Shown here one piece after another: positions 46,560 through 58,621 of a stretch of DNA of 64,000 bases (the stretch's first letter is position 1; every line of letters begins with the position of its first letter). Source of the stretch: Warburgia ugandensis (Eukaryota > Streptophyta > Magnoliopsida > Canellales > Canellaceae); NCBI GenBank assembly GCA_035236585.1, contig CP141127.1, positions 72,583,495 to 72,647,494 of the forward strand, read 5' to 3'. Position numbers and translations under genes: made by a program. Under the pieces are notes generated by a model that did no database searches, was not told the DNA's origin, and saw only the letters and a list, made by a program, of their open reading frames with translations.

Positions 46560-49104
46560 ATAGGGTCGGCCACTTGAATCTTATTCCTCCATTCTTCTCT
46601 ATTAAGTACCATGGCTTCATTTAGTCCCAAAGTTCTTAAATCTTTCCTCACCACTTCTATCCACATTCTTTTGGGCCTTCTCTTGCCTATTTAAAACCTT
46701 CTACTTGCATTGCTTCACTCCTTCTAACCGGTGCCATTTTCGGTCTCCTTTGGACATGTCCAAACGATTTAAGTCTAGTCTCCCTCATCTTGTTACTTAT
46801 TGGTGTTACCCCTAGATTTCATCTAATATTTTCATTCATAATTCTATCCTTTCTTATCTCACCACTCATCCATCTCAACATCCTCATTTCTACGGCGCTC
46901 ATCGTATGGGCATGATGTTCCTTAACTGTCCAACACTGTAATCCATAGAGCATGGCCAGCCTTATGGCCATCCTATAAAAATTTTCTTTTAGTTTGAGCA
47001 GCACCCACCAACCACACAAAACTTCAGATGCACATCTCCATTTGTTCCAACCTGCTTGGATTCTCTGGGTAACCTCCCTCTCAATCTCTCCACTCTCATG
47101 AATCATTGATCCTAAGTACCGAAAGTGATCTTTTACAGGGACTTCTTGGTTATTAATCTTGATTGGTGTTCCACTCTTACTCTCCTTGCTAAAATTGCAT
47201 TCCATATATTCTGTCTTAGTTCTACTGATTTTAAACCCTTTAGATTCTAATGGTTCTCTCCATAACTCTAGCTTTGTGTTTACACCCTCCCTTATTTCAT
47301 CAATTAAAACTATATCATCTGCAAATAGCATGCACTAAGGAATCTCCTTATGCAGATATTTTGTTAACTCATCCATAACCAACATGAAAAGGTATGGACT
47401 CAATGCTAATTCTTGGTGCAATCCTACAGTGACAGGAAAATCACCGGTCTTAACATTTGTTACAGCTCCCTCATAAATATCTCTAATTATGTCTATATAC
47501 CCCCCGAAACCCCTTTCTCGCCCAACACCCTCCATATTAACTCTTTAGGGACTCTATCATAAGCTTTCTCTAAGTCGATAAAGACCATGTGGAGGTCTTT
47601 CCTCTTCTCCCTATATTTCTCTACCAATTGGCTTGGTAAGAAAATAGCTTCCATTGTAGACTACCCAAGCATGAAACCAAACTGATCCTCCGATGCACTT
47701 GTCTCATGTCGTAGCCTCTTCTCAATCACTCTTTTAAAAGGTTTTATAGTGTGGCTTATAAGTTTGATTCCTCGATAATTAGTGTAGCTCTGTATGTCTC
47801 CTTTATTCTTATAAATTGGTACAATAGAGCTTTTCCTCCACTCATCCAAATTTTTGATTATATAATCTTGTTAAACAACTTGGTCAACCAAACTATCCCA
47901 ATATCTCCCATATGCTTCCAAATCTCTATTGGTATACCATCGGGCCCCGTGGCCTTTCCTGATTTCATCTTTTTCAAGGCCTCTTTCACTTTAGGTATTC
48001 TAATCCTACGTTCATATCTATAACATCCAATGTTATTTAAGTTTATAGTATTTTCAATCCTTATATTCTCAAAGCCATTGTCATTTAACAATTTTTGAAA
48101 GTATGTCTCCTACCTTTGTTTAATCTCATTATCTTTGACTAATACACTTTGATCATCACTTTTAATGCACTTAACATGATCTAAGTCCTTACCCTTTTGT
48201 TCTCTTACTTTTGCAAGTGTAAACACATCTTTCTCACCTTCTGTAGTTCCTAGTCTATTATATAGCTCATCATATGCCTTTAATCTTCTGCCATGCTTTA
48301 AAACACATCTGTTTTTCTTTAATAACTTTTTGCACTGTTTCACTCCACCACCATGTTTCCTTTACTAATTGTCTTTTACCTTTAGATACTCCTAAGACAT
48401 CTTTTGTCACTTTCTTAATGGACTCAGCAATATTAATCCACATGGTATTTACTTTTGTTTCATAGTTCCAGTTTCCTTCTACCATCAACTTATTTTTGAA
48501 TAAGGTTATTTTTTCTCCTTTTACGTTTCACTAGTTAGTTTTTGGATACCTATTAAATTCATTTCTTTTCCTCCATCTTTTGATATGGATATCCATAACC
48601 ATTAACCTATGTTGTGAAGTTAAACTCTCACTGGGTATCACCTTACAATCCTTACACATTGATCGTTCAGTATTCTTAAATAGAAAGAAGTCTATTTTGC
48701 TTTTATGAAGTCCACATTTAACGATTATTAAGTGTTCATCTCTCTTCTTAAAGAGTGTACTTGCAATGGCTAGGTTATATGACAATGCAAAATCGAGGAT
48801 AGTTTCCCCCATCCCATTTTGTTCACCTATACCATACCCTTCATGTATTCTATCATATCTTTCCTTTTCTTTTCCTACATGGCCATTTAAGTCTGCTCCT
48901 ATAAATATCCCCTCACTATTGGGAATTTCTTGCATGAATCTCTCCATATCTTCCCAAAACTGTCTCTTGATTATATCTTCTAACCCTACTTGTGGTGTGT
49001 ATGCACTTATAACATTTATGATTTGCTCTCCTAGAATAAGTTTTATTATTATAATTCTATCACTAATTCTTTTAACGTCTACAACTTTTTCCTTTAATTC
49101 TTTA
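46560..49104 (-). pseudogene. RTE LINE ORF, endonuclease C-terminal half and reverse transcriptase
   Basis: Endonuclease: VISAYTPQVGLEDIIKRQFW, IFIGADLNGHVGKE and KSKIDFFL, with the GADLNGH and IDF motifs intact. After an in-frame double stop near 48530 come linker segments, then reverse transcriptase: KMKSGKATGPDGIPIEIWKH, YRGIKLISHTIKPFKRVIEK, SEDQFGFMLG, VTVGLHQELALSPYLF (normally VGLHQGSALSPYLF) and the catalytic FADDIVL near 47325. A conserved tail (HFRYLGSMIHESGEIEREV.., RMLRWMSGEIRKD) follows, and the end resembles RKDLRTLGLN. These are the RTE signatures. It is broken by several stops and frameshifts. The protein would nick the target and copy the LINE RNA onto it. Confidence 0.88.
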
Positions 49105-49109
49105 TCCAC

Positions 49110-51648
49110 TATAATGACTCCAATTTTGTAACATTAAAATCCCAAGTTAACAATGAAAAGTTCAGTTTTTGAAGATAAGGGTATTTTGGTCATTTCACTA
49201 TTCACCTTGACTGAACCCAGAAATTTGATCCTAAAAATGGTATCATTAGGTGCGTCTTGGAAAAAGGAATCCAACAAGGCCAAAATACCCAAAACGGAGT
49301 TAAAATGAGCAAGTTATGGCCCTTTGAAGTTCAGGGGCAAAAATGTGATTTTTACTAAAAAACGGATTTAGCCTGCAAAACACCAGGGCCCATTTTGATA
49401 TGGGCACCCTTCATCTTCAACCCCCTAGAGGGTTCTAGAACGGTGGTGATTGGAGGAGAAATCACCACCATTCTGGAGGTTTCTCCACCGCCATTCAAGA
49501 GCGGTGAGAGCCCCCTCCAGAACCCTCTTATAGCTCTATAAATAGAGCTCTTGGGCGCCTCTAATGGCAGCCCAAAAGCTTGAAGAAAACCTATTTTAGA
49601 GAAGCAACCAAGAGGAGAAATGAGGAGAAAAACCCAACAACGAGCCAAGTATGCTCAAGATCCCTCAAAACCCGTCTTCACAGTAGTCCTAGGCTCAATT
49701 TTCCTAGGTTTTTGCATGAAAAATCATGCAAAATAGAGCCCTGGAGAGTCACCAAGGACCCAGGGACGATCCCTGGGCCGCACTAGTTTGACAGGGTCAA
49801 ATCAGGGCGTCCTATGCCCCGGTCCCCCAACAAACAGAACGTCCCCCTGGACAAAACGCGTCGACCGCTTTCGATAGAACCAAACGGGCACGTCCGTCGA
49901 CGTGCCCGCAAAAGGAAAAGAAGAGCGAAAAATCCAACGTGTCTACAGACGCGCTAGCTGGGGCGCATGCCGCTGACGCGCAGTGTGCTAGTATTCTGCA
50001 TTTCACTCTTAAAGGCCTTATGTACATGTGATACTAAAAAGCCTATAACTTGAGATCTAGAGCTCCGATTGAGGAGCCGCAAAAGGCGTTGTGTCCGTGT
50101 CGATGACACAGACACACATAAATTATAAAATCCCTGATCAAGGCCCAATCAAAGGTGGGCATGACTCTTAGAATAGGATGGTGGCGCATGGCCGCTAGAC
50201 CTTTGGAAAACTGATGATGCCAAGGCCCAATTTGGACCTTAGGACACCCATAGGCATAGGGATGAACCCCTAATGCCTCAGTAATAAGACCAACCACTCT
50301 AAAACCTATAAAAGATAGGCCAAATTAACCTTGATTCCCCAAACCATGTTCAGGAGCATACAAGGACAAAAGGGTTAGCGCGACCTAACCAAGTAGGTGC
50401 TCTATCGCTACTAGACTTTTAAAAAGAGCCATGACTGTTTTGAATGCATGATTTAAGTATAAATTATATGACTTATTTAGCATGACTTATTTGATGACTT
50501 GTTTAGCATATAAATGAATTCGGCATGCATAGGATAAACACATTATGCATAGACATACTTTGTAAATAATTGCACATATTGCATGATTTGTGAGCATTAA
50601 GTTCTTGCAAAAATTGCATGTCCTTGAGGGTTACCAAAAGACGCTGGAGTGCCGAGGGCCAGGCAGTTGTGAGGGACCCAAAGAGGACAGGTTTTAAGAA
50701 AAGAGAGGTTTTCGCTTGTTTGATCTGATTATGATTTGGGCTGATAAGCTCGTGGGTGCTATGTCGAGAGGTTTGGGTTGGCCTCCAGCCTCTACCACTA
50801 TTAGGTGGATGGGTACCACACCGAAAAAGGGCAACGTCTCTACATCGACTGCATGTGGTACAAGGGGCTACCACTGGTGTCACGGCGCTAGGCCGACGTG
50901 TCATAGGCTCGTTGAGGCTATGACTAAGTGTCCTCAGGTACCCAGGGACCATACGGTGGTGAGGTTGTGGGCATAGTTGGACCCTATGGTTTCATGGACT
51001 TATTTGCATTGCATATGGCATGATATGAGGTTGGTCGACTATACCATACTAGATATCCATGAGTTGGATTCAATGAAGCATCTTATGCATATCATTATGT
51101 TATGATATATATGATACTTTCGTCTGGGTTTGTAAGATTCTTTAAGTCGTTAGTGTTTCAATTTGACAATGGTTTTTTATATATTGAACTTGAGTGTTTA
51201 GACATGCACATGTTTTGAAAGAGCACATGATTTTAAACATCGCATGCATTATAAAACTAGTAGTGATAGGCTCCTACTGAGTATAGTATATACTCACCCA
51301 ATCCTCAACATTTTTCATACACAAAGTAAACACTTAAGGGCAAGGAACGTTTGTGACCAAAGACACCCAGACTAAATGCAAGTAAGTAAACCCCTACCTT
51401 ATCTTTCAATGTTACTTGATTGTAGTTACTCTCTATAGCTGAGGCTGTGACTAACACTTTCTTAGGAATAATGTTGATTTAAAACTTTGCCATGGCTAGA
51501 TAATTTGAGAATGTGTTTTGACACTTGGGGTTTTTATGAAAGATTGTTTTCCAAAACGAAAAAAGATTTTCATGCATTTCATACTTATAAAACAAGAGAT
51601 CTCGCCTTTTTATCAAAATTGCATCATATAAAAACTAGGGTCATCACA
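49110..51648 (+). mobile_element. Solo LTR, gypsy family A, inverted copy inside the LINE
   Basis: It runs from TATAATGACTCC to GGGTCATCACA, the reverse complement of the family A LTRs at 15145 and 23160. It is flanked by the perfect duplication TCCAC (49105-49109 and 51649-51653). The LINE frame is GIIV-D..KELKEK across the gap, so the LTR hit the endonuclease coding region and nothing else was lost. It carries a TATA box on the plus strand at 49537, a CpG-rich tract near 49780-50110 and the shared block at about 50725-51000. Confidence 0.92.
49537..49544 (+). promoter_or_regulatory. TATA box of the inverted family A LTR
   Basis: TATAAATA inside the palindrome GAGCTCTATAAATAGAGCTC... at the conserved LTR position. 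It points right, away from the LINE reverse transcriptase. Confidence 0.55.
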
Positions 51649-51653
51649 TCCAC

Positions 51654-51923
51654 TATTATTCCTACGCCATTTTTGTTATTATCCTTTCCTACATACCATA
51701 ATTTATACCCATCGATTTCTCTAGCTTTAGCCCCTTTCCACTTGGTTTCTTGGATACAAGCAATGTTGGCTCTTCTATGTTTCATCATGTTTATTAACTC
51801 CAAACTCTTACCTATCAATGTCTGTATATTCCATGTGGCAATACAACTCTTATGCTCTAGAGATATCCTATTTACCAGTGCCCTTCTCCATCCCCATGGC
51901 ATGAACCCATGTCTACTTATCAC
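51654..51923 (-). pseudogene. RTE LINE ORF, endonuclease N-terminal part
   Basis: From the ATG at 51923 the frame reads MISRHGFMPWGWRRALVNRI, then CIATWNIQTLIGKSLELIN, IACIQETKWKGAKAREIDGY and NNKNGVGIIVD. TWNI.TL.GK.LE and IQETKW are the first two blocks of the RTE endonuclease, with the catalytic Glu in QETKW kept. The frame is open up to the LTR insertion. It continues on the other side of the LTR at 49104 as KELKEKVVDVKR. Confidence 0.88.
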
Positions 51924-51930
51924 TGCACTT

Positions 51931-52065
51931 GGGTTTTAATGCAGCGCATCGCTTTCGAGGGGACGCTTTAGCAGCCCTTGCCCATTTTTCACTACACCTG
52001 GGATCCGATGTAGTGCGTCGCTTCTAAAGGAATGCCCTAGCATGTAGCTTATAGGGAACGCCCTA
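51931..52065 (-). repeat. Imperfect tandem repeat in the LINE 5' region
   Basis: Two related units, CACTGCACTTGGGTTTTAAT near 51931 and CACTACACCTGGGATCCGAT near 51999 (68 bp apart), each followed by GCGCATCGCTT or GTGCGTCGCTT and a GC-rich stretch. Repeated 5' regions often act as LINE promoters, but that is inference here. Confidence 0.55.
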
Positions 52066-52117
52066 GCTTGAGGGAGTATCAGTTTTTGATTCATGTCATA
52101 TTAGGGTTGTCATAGTT

Positions 52118-52350
52118 TTAAAAAGTTGAAGATGATTTTCATTTCTTCCTTACAAGCAGGAAAGAAATAACAAAATCATCTTCAGCTTCTCCCTTGCCGG
52201 CTGGCACTTGATGCAAGGGTTGCCATATTTAAGAAGCTGGAGATGATTTTCATTTCTTCCTTGCAAACTAATATACAAATGCATATTCATTTGCAAGAAG
52301 GAAATAAATAACAAAATCATCTTCAACTTCTCCCTTGTATGCAGGCACTT
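52118..52350. repeat. Two tandem hairpin repeats (MITE-like)
   Basis: Hairpin 1 (about 52121-52190) pairs AAGTTGAAGATGATTTTCAT with ACAAAATCATCTTCAGCTTC around a loop of a few bases. Hairpin 2 (52231-52332) pairs AGAAGCTGGAGATGATTTTC with the arm ending AAAATCATCTTCAACTTCTC, with a loop of about 22 bases. The segment CTTCTCCCTTG...GGCACTTGA.GCAAG follows each, with a spacing of 141 bp. This looks like a foldback element present as a tandem dimer. Confidence 0.7.
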
Positions 52351-53487
52351 GACGCAAGACCCTCTTCCTTTTGCCAAAAAAATTACCTTCAATAGTTTTG
52401 TAATGAGCAAACACTAATTTGTTTTATTCCATTAACCAAAATGGAGTGAACATCATAATGAATTTTACAACTATGCTTTGAAGATGACAAAATTGGTATA
52501 TTAATCATACATGCCTTCCATATACTTTACCACATGCAAATCCTAATATTAATTACAAATACAAAGACTTAGTTCAGTAAACTCTAAGTAATGAGTAGTT
52601 AACCTTGAGAGTATAAGCATAGTTATGATATTCAAATTTGGGAACAAATTAGCAACCCAAATATTGCAAAATGTTAAAAAACATTTTTTTAAAAGTTCAT
52701 GAAGAAAGCCAAAAAATAAATCATGATTATGAGGTAAATCCAATTTTTAACTTAGATTTTAACTAGTTTTATAAGTGATTTTTTAGCATTCAAAAAATCA
52801 TTGAAGAACTTTGTTTTTATTTCATAAATTTGTGTCTAATGGAATAAATTTTCATTGAATTTTAAAATTGAGAACTTTTTAACGGTTCAACAATAAGTCA
52901 AGAGATAAAAAAGTTGGGACTTCTTTCAAAATTTTGAATTATTTGGATATTACAAGCACAAGTACACTTCTTACAATTTGTATGTTCACTTGAATAATTT
53001 GAATTCTTTCATTATATTGAATAATTAAACATTGATTAATATTTCAAAGTAGTTCATTAAACCAAATGTATTTAAAAATTTAAAGTTGGACAACTGAGAT
53101 GTTATTCTTAGTAATTTTTAAACAATTTCTTAGAAGTCATAATTCAATTTTATAATCCCTTTTGGACTTAATTAACATAGAATAATTTCTTCATATTATA
53201 TATTGCAAGGTGACATCTACTACTTCCACGCCCTACACTCATTTTTATTAGAAGAAATCAAATAGTTTAGGTACCTTATAGATTCAAGTTTGTAAAAATT
53301 TGGAAAGCTTCAAGGTTGTAGCTTCCAAACTCTATGTTTCTTGTTGTGAATGATAGGAAGGCACAAACATATTGCTTCCAAACATTTTGAAGGTCATGAA
53401 GTTTAGCAAGTTATAACACACTCATTCCTAGTGTAAACTTGTCATGATTTGGGCGAGACCAACCTTCACATGGGCCATTATTTTTAT
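52351..53487. other. AT-rich intergenic DNA
   Basis: No gene, repeat family or transposon end recognised; frames are short and unconvincing. Confidence 0.5.
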
Positions 53488-54797
53488 CAAGCTACACCCT
53501 TATGGGACCTATTCACAGGTTTGAGTGAATGGTATAAATATAGGATTTTAAACATACAGTGAATCCACATAGGTATAGTTACATGATTATGTATATATGG
53601 ATGTGATGTCCACACAATGTAGAATTATAGGGTTGTGTCACTATTAGTTGAGCTACACAAGGTATAGCAATATGTTTATGTAAGGATGGTCAAAAATAGG
53701 TATAATAGTAACATTAAGTATGTACATATGATTTTTTTTCTTTAAAACTAGGGCTTTTTGCTAAAATGCCATTACTTTTTGGCATTTTTGCAAAAAAATC
53801 CAAAGTTTTTAAGTTTTTGTAGATTTGCCATTAAGTTTTGTAGAACTTTACAAATTTTCCATTCTATTTATTTTTCACCATTTATCTTTTCAAAGTGTCA
53901 ATAATACCCCCATCATCTGTTCTCTCCACTTAAACATTACTGATCACCAAACTCTCTTATTTTTGTGGAAGAAGACCAATGGCGATGGTGAGCAAGCCTT
54001 CATCAGGTGAGGTCCCCCACCCCACCAAGCTACACCTCTGCTCATTCACAGCTCCCTCCCCCACCATTTCTTGTGTCCAACCACATGTAGCTCTGTCGTC
54101 GATCTCCTACGAGGTAATCTCTCTCTCTCTCCACATGGGAAACTATTTTTCTCAAGCTACACCCTTATGGGACCTATTCATAAGTTTGAGTAAATGGTAT
54201 AAATATAGGATTATAAAAATATGGTGAATCCACATAGGTAAAGTTACACGATTATGTATATAAGGATGTGTTGTCCACACAAGGTAGAATTATAGGGTTG
54301 TGTCACTATCAATTGAGCTACATAAGGTATAACAATATGTTTATGTAAGGTGGTCAAAAATAGGTATAATAGTAACATTAAGTATGCACATATGATTTTT
54401 TCTTTAAAATTAGGGTGTTTTGATAAAATGCCATTACATTTTAGCATTTTTGCAAAAAAATCCAAACCTTTTAAGTTTTTGTAGATTTGCCATTAAGTTT
54501 TGCAGAACTTTACAAATTTTCCATTTTGTCTATTTTTCACCATTTATCTTTTCAAAGTGTCAATAATACCCCCATCATCTATTCTCTCCACTTAAATAGT
54601 ACTGATCATTGAACTCTATTGTTTATGTGGAAGAAGACCAATGGGGATGGCAAACAATCCTTCACCAAGCAACACTGTTAGGTGACGCACTTCATGCCCC
54701 CCTGCCCCACCAGGCTACACCTCTACTCATCCACGACTCCGTCCCCCATCATTTCTCGTGTCTAGCCACACGCAGCTCTGTCATTGCTCCTACAAGG

Positions 54798-54868
<71 letters not shown>
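53488..54868. repeat. 665-bp tandem duplication ending in CT repeats
   Basis: CAAGCTACACCCTTATGGGA occurs at 53488 and again at 54153, and the following DNA is closely similar for the whole unit. Each copy contains a motif resembling the outer end of plant Mutator-like elements (GGGCTTTTTGCTAAAATGCC at 53751, GGGTGTTTTGATAAAATGCC at 54413). Each ends in AATCTCTCTCT, short in the first copy and very long in the second. Confidence 0.85.
54801..54868. repeat. (TC)34 microsatellite
   Basis: 34 perfect TC units at the end of the second 665-bp unit. It gives rise to spurious Ser-Leu and Arg-Glu reading frames. Confidence 0.97.
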
Positions 54869-54871
<3 letters not shown>

Positions 54872-54928
54872 AAACACAACCCCCCCTCTTCGCCCCACCA
54901 TTTGATTTTATGCTCCAATGAATTGATT

Positions 54929-56184
54929 GTAACCAATAGTTTGAAGTGCTGATGAACTGTTCTATTCAAAATCATTATTTCATCAGTTATGAAAGATGCA
55001 TTGCATTACTCCTTGACCATACTCCTTTTGATGTTCATCATTTGGAATGCTTGGACTAGCTAAGGAACAAAGTAGCATAGATATCAAATGTACAACTTTA
55101 ACATATCATACGCGCCAATCCAAACAAAAACAAGAAGGAAAAAGGAACAAATCCGCATAACTTACCCCATTATAATCTTATTAGATATGGGACTAACATG
55201 AGAATGCATAAAACTCCTAAATAAGGTGCATAACATGCATCATTATAATCTCTATATACATGGAATTAACAATTAGATACATATAAATAAATAAATAAAT
55301 AAAGACTACAACTTCTAGTTGCAGTAGCTAATAAATGAATGTGAAAGAAGATGCTCTACTCAACAAAAAGTGGTGAGTTAATGCATATCAGATGTGCAAC
55401 TATAACATATTAGATGTGCCAATCAAAACAAAAACAACAAGGAAAAAGGAACAAAGTTGCATAACTTACACCATTATAATCTTATTAGATATGGGACCAA
55501 CACTTGAATGCATAAAACTCATATAACAAGTTGCATAACATGCATCATTATAATCTTGATATACATGGAATTAATGTAAAAATACATAATAAAACAACCC
55601 CTAAAGACTACAGCTTCTCGTAGTAGTAGCTAACAAATGATTGTGAAAGAAGATGCTTTGATTAACAAAAAGTTGTGAGTTAATGTGTTTAAAGATGTTA
55701 AAACATGCCAAACAACATATCTATAAAGCAGTCCAGAAAGATGTGTCACGTATCAAATTTATCATTCAACAGAAGGAAATAGAAAAATCTAATAAATTTG
55801 TGCAAATTGTTTCAAAGATATCACTACAACTATCAAAGAATTTTAGTTACCACTAAAAACTAAGAGCGAACCTTAACCACCACCACAACTACTAAGATTA
55901 ATCTACAGTTATGTAATTTATTTAAATTTGATTTGTTAGGTTGCCCTACAGAATCAGATATTAGGACTTCATTTGGTTATTTTGCCCCATATCAGAAAAG
56001 GGATATTCCCACTTCAACCACCATCAATAAAAGGGAATTAAACAAAAGTTAAAAAGAAAACATTCCATCAGAGTCATACAAATGAGGCCAGTCCTTGATT
56101 GATAAAAATTGTTGAAGAAACAAATGGTGGATCACTCTTACACATTGCATGGAATCAGCCAACCTACAATCAACCAAGCACCAA
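54929..56184 (+). repeat. Left inverted arm of the MULE, with internal duplication
   Basis: The stretch from GTAACCAATAGTT at 54929 to CAACCAAGCACC at 56184 is matched in reverse complement by 64000-63075. The left arm is about 330 bp longer because a segment of about 304 bp is tandemly duplicated (ATATCAAATGTACAACTTTA at 55081, ATATCAGATGTGCAACTATA at 55385). The right arm has this segment once. An (AAAT)n run is at about 55285-55303. Confidence 0.85.
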
Positions 56185-56709
56185 AATAATTAACAAAGCA
56201 ATATTTATGGTTGTTAAATATGAAAACTGAAGCATTCCTGTGGAGTTCTTATAAAGCAAACATATAAAACCAAACTAGTTGATAATGAATGTTGACAGCA
56301 TGCATAAAAATAAAAATATTAAAAATTCACAATTACAAAAACCATAGAACTCGAAGTCCACAAATTACAACATTTAGTTGTTTATTGAAAGTAACATAAG
56401 CTTCAATGTTTTCTATTCACATTTGGAAAATCCGCCGTAAGTAGAAGAGATAAGGTTTCTTTGTTTTCCAATTCTGCAACTTAAAAAGAAATTTAGCTAT
56501 GCTTCATAAATAATGATTTTCTCATTTTTATACAAGTGAAGCCATTAATGTAAGTTGTGCTTGGTTCCCCTTTGGTTGTAAATGTTTGTAGTATTTAAGT
56601 TCCCTCTTATTATTACCCTATTATGTAGATCATCTTCTTCTTTTTTTAGTTATTTAGTTATATATATTTTTATATACTTTAACATACTTTATCATATTGT
56701 TTGGTGTAG

Positions 56710-58621
56710 ATGGAAGGATATGATCATGTGGCATTTTGGAATAACTTGGATGGTCAAATATCACAAGTGAGCCAACAAAATATTTTAGATGATTGGATGT
56801 GCAATGGAGAGGAAGGGCTGCAACATGCAATGAAGATAACATTTTTAGTAATGAAGAAGATGTGGGTCAAGAGGAGCTAACCAATATAGTTTTGTATGAA
56901 AATTTTCATGTAGAAGAAGATGATAACATGGAAATAGGTGACTCAACATATGATTATGCGTAGATGATGACGGTTGTAATGAAATATACTTCAATGAAAG
57001 TGAGGGCACTATCAATGAAGGGATGGTGTTTGCAAATGTTGAAGAGTGTAGCTTGCAATTCAGTCATATGCTGTAAAGTTTGCATACAAGCTTAAAAGTG
57101 TTAAGTTTGATCAAGGGCAACTTATTGTTAAATGCGCATTAGAGGGATGTACTTGGAAATATCATTGTTAAAAAACTAGTGAGAGTGTAAGCTTCCAGGA
57201 TAAGAAGGTTAGTGGTCAACATACTTGTATAAGTAGCAATGTTAACCAATTAGCATCTGTCAAATAGTTTGCATAATGGATGTATAGTGTTATAAAGCAT
57301 GATATGAATAAGTCAATCATTTTCTTAATGAAAGACTTCCAATCTTTGCATGGACTGAACTTGAAATATCATAAAGTTAGGTGTGCTCATAAGATAGCAT
57401 TAAAACAAAATACAAGGATTGTTTGAGTTCTCCTTCAGCATTGCACCAAGGTACTGCCATGACGTACTTAAGTTTAACCCTAGTAGTACAACAACGTATC
57501 AGTTGGAAGGAGAACAATATTGTTTTAAGAGGGTGTTTGTATCTTTGCATGCTTCAAGGGTGGGGTTTGTTGATGGATGTTGACCCCACTTGAAAGGCAA
57601 GTACAAAGGAAGACTCTTATATGCCATAAGGTTGGATGGGAACAATGGGTTATTTTCTTTTGCCATATCAGTTGTATAAGCTAAGAATAAGGAGAGTTGG
57701 ACTTGGTTCCTTGAGCACAGTTATGCCATATTTGGAGATTACTCCAATGAAGTTAATTTTTATGTTAGATACGTAGAAAGGATTAGTGGATGATGTAAGT
57801 CATATTTTTCCCAATTATACATATTGTTTTTGTGTTAGACATCTATATGCAAACTTCAAGAAGCTAATCCTGGTATACACTTCAAACGGTTATTTTGGCA
57901 TGTTGCATAGGCGTACATGATAGAAGAATTTTTTGAGGCTATGAGACAGATTAAGGAAGCATCGAATGAGGAATCGTCAAACGAGGCACATAATTAGCTA
58001 TATACAGTCTCTCTAAGTTGTTGGTCAAGGTCACATTTGCAAACTGACTGAAAGCGGGGCATTTAACTAATAACTTAGCAGAATCTTTTAATGCCATAAT
58101 TGCAAGTGCGAGGGAGTTTCCGATAGTGAAGCTGCTAAAACATATCCAACAAAAAATGATGGTCTTCTTCAGTAAAAGACTATAAGATGTGAGTTGCAAG
58201 ATGGTATAATACCATATGTATTGAAAAAAAAATAAAAAAAATACTATGTTTGATAATAATAGAAAAAAATTGCACACCATTAAGATCTTATTTTGAATAA
58301 GAAGTTACAAAGCACTTTTCATGGATGACAGCAAGACATATTGTCAATCTTAACCAATTTAAATGTACATGTCGTCAATGGGATGTATCGGGCATCCCTG
58401 GCATACATGTACTTATTTGCATAAGGAATTTAAGACTGAGTGTTGTCGACTACTGTAGTCCTTACTTCTACGTTGACATGTTGAGAAAGGATTATCGTAC
58501 ACCCACATCATGAATATCAAACCTTTCAATGTGGCCTATTGTCAATTTAGCTTAACCATTACCCCATCATTCTTAAAGACCACTTGGCCGACAGAAAAAG
58601 AACAGAACTTTAGGTGAAGAT
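56710..58621 (+). pseudogene. MuDR-type transposase pseudogene
   Basis: From the ATG at 56710 it reads MEGYDHVAFWNNLDGQISQV. A MuDR DNA-binding region follows in shifting frames (FANVEEC, YKLKSVKFDQGQLIVKCAL, GCTWKYHC, KKVSGQHTC). The MULE core domain contains VSLHASRVGFVDGC and LKGKYKGRLLYAIRLDGNNG, then FAISVV.AKNKESWTWFLE, VRYVERISG (family form SDRQKGL), a C-x-x-HLYANFKK-like segment and GIHFKRLFWHVA. At 58340-58440 the SWIM zinc finger FKCTCRQWDVSGIPGIHVL is intact. A stop and small indels lie just after the first catalytic Asp. The frame ends around 58510-58621. It would have cut and moved elements with these arms. Confidence 0.85.

Larger units (their letters stand above)
46525..52080 (-). 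mobile_element. RTE-type LINE, near full length, split by a solo LTR
   Basis: The minus strand carries, in order, a 5' region with an imperfect repeat, an apurinic-like endonuclease and a reverse transcriptase, and ends in a short (GAT)n tail (plus strand (ATC)n at 46525-46543). One continuous ORF without gag, and a 3' end in a trinucleotide repeat instead of poly(A), are features of RTE LINEs. The solo LTR at 49110-51648 splits it. Without that it is about 3.0 kb, close to the usual RTE size. The reading frame has several stops. The exact 5' end and a target duplication were not determined. Confidence 0.85.

Noticed and set aside
54758-54975. Ser-Leu and Arg-Glu repeat proteins
   Set aside because: Products of the (TC)n microsatellite read in both directions.
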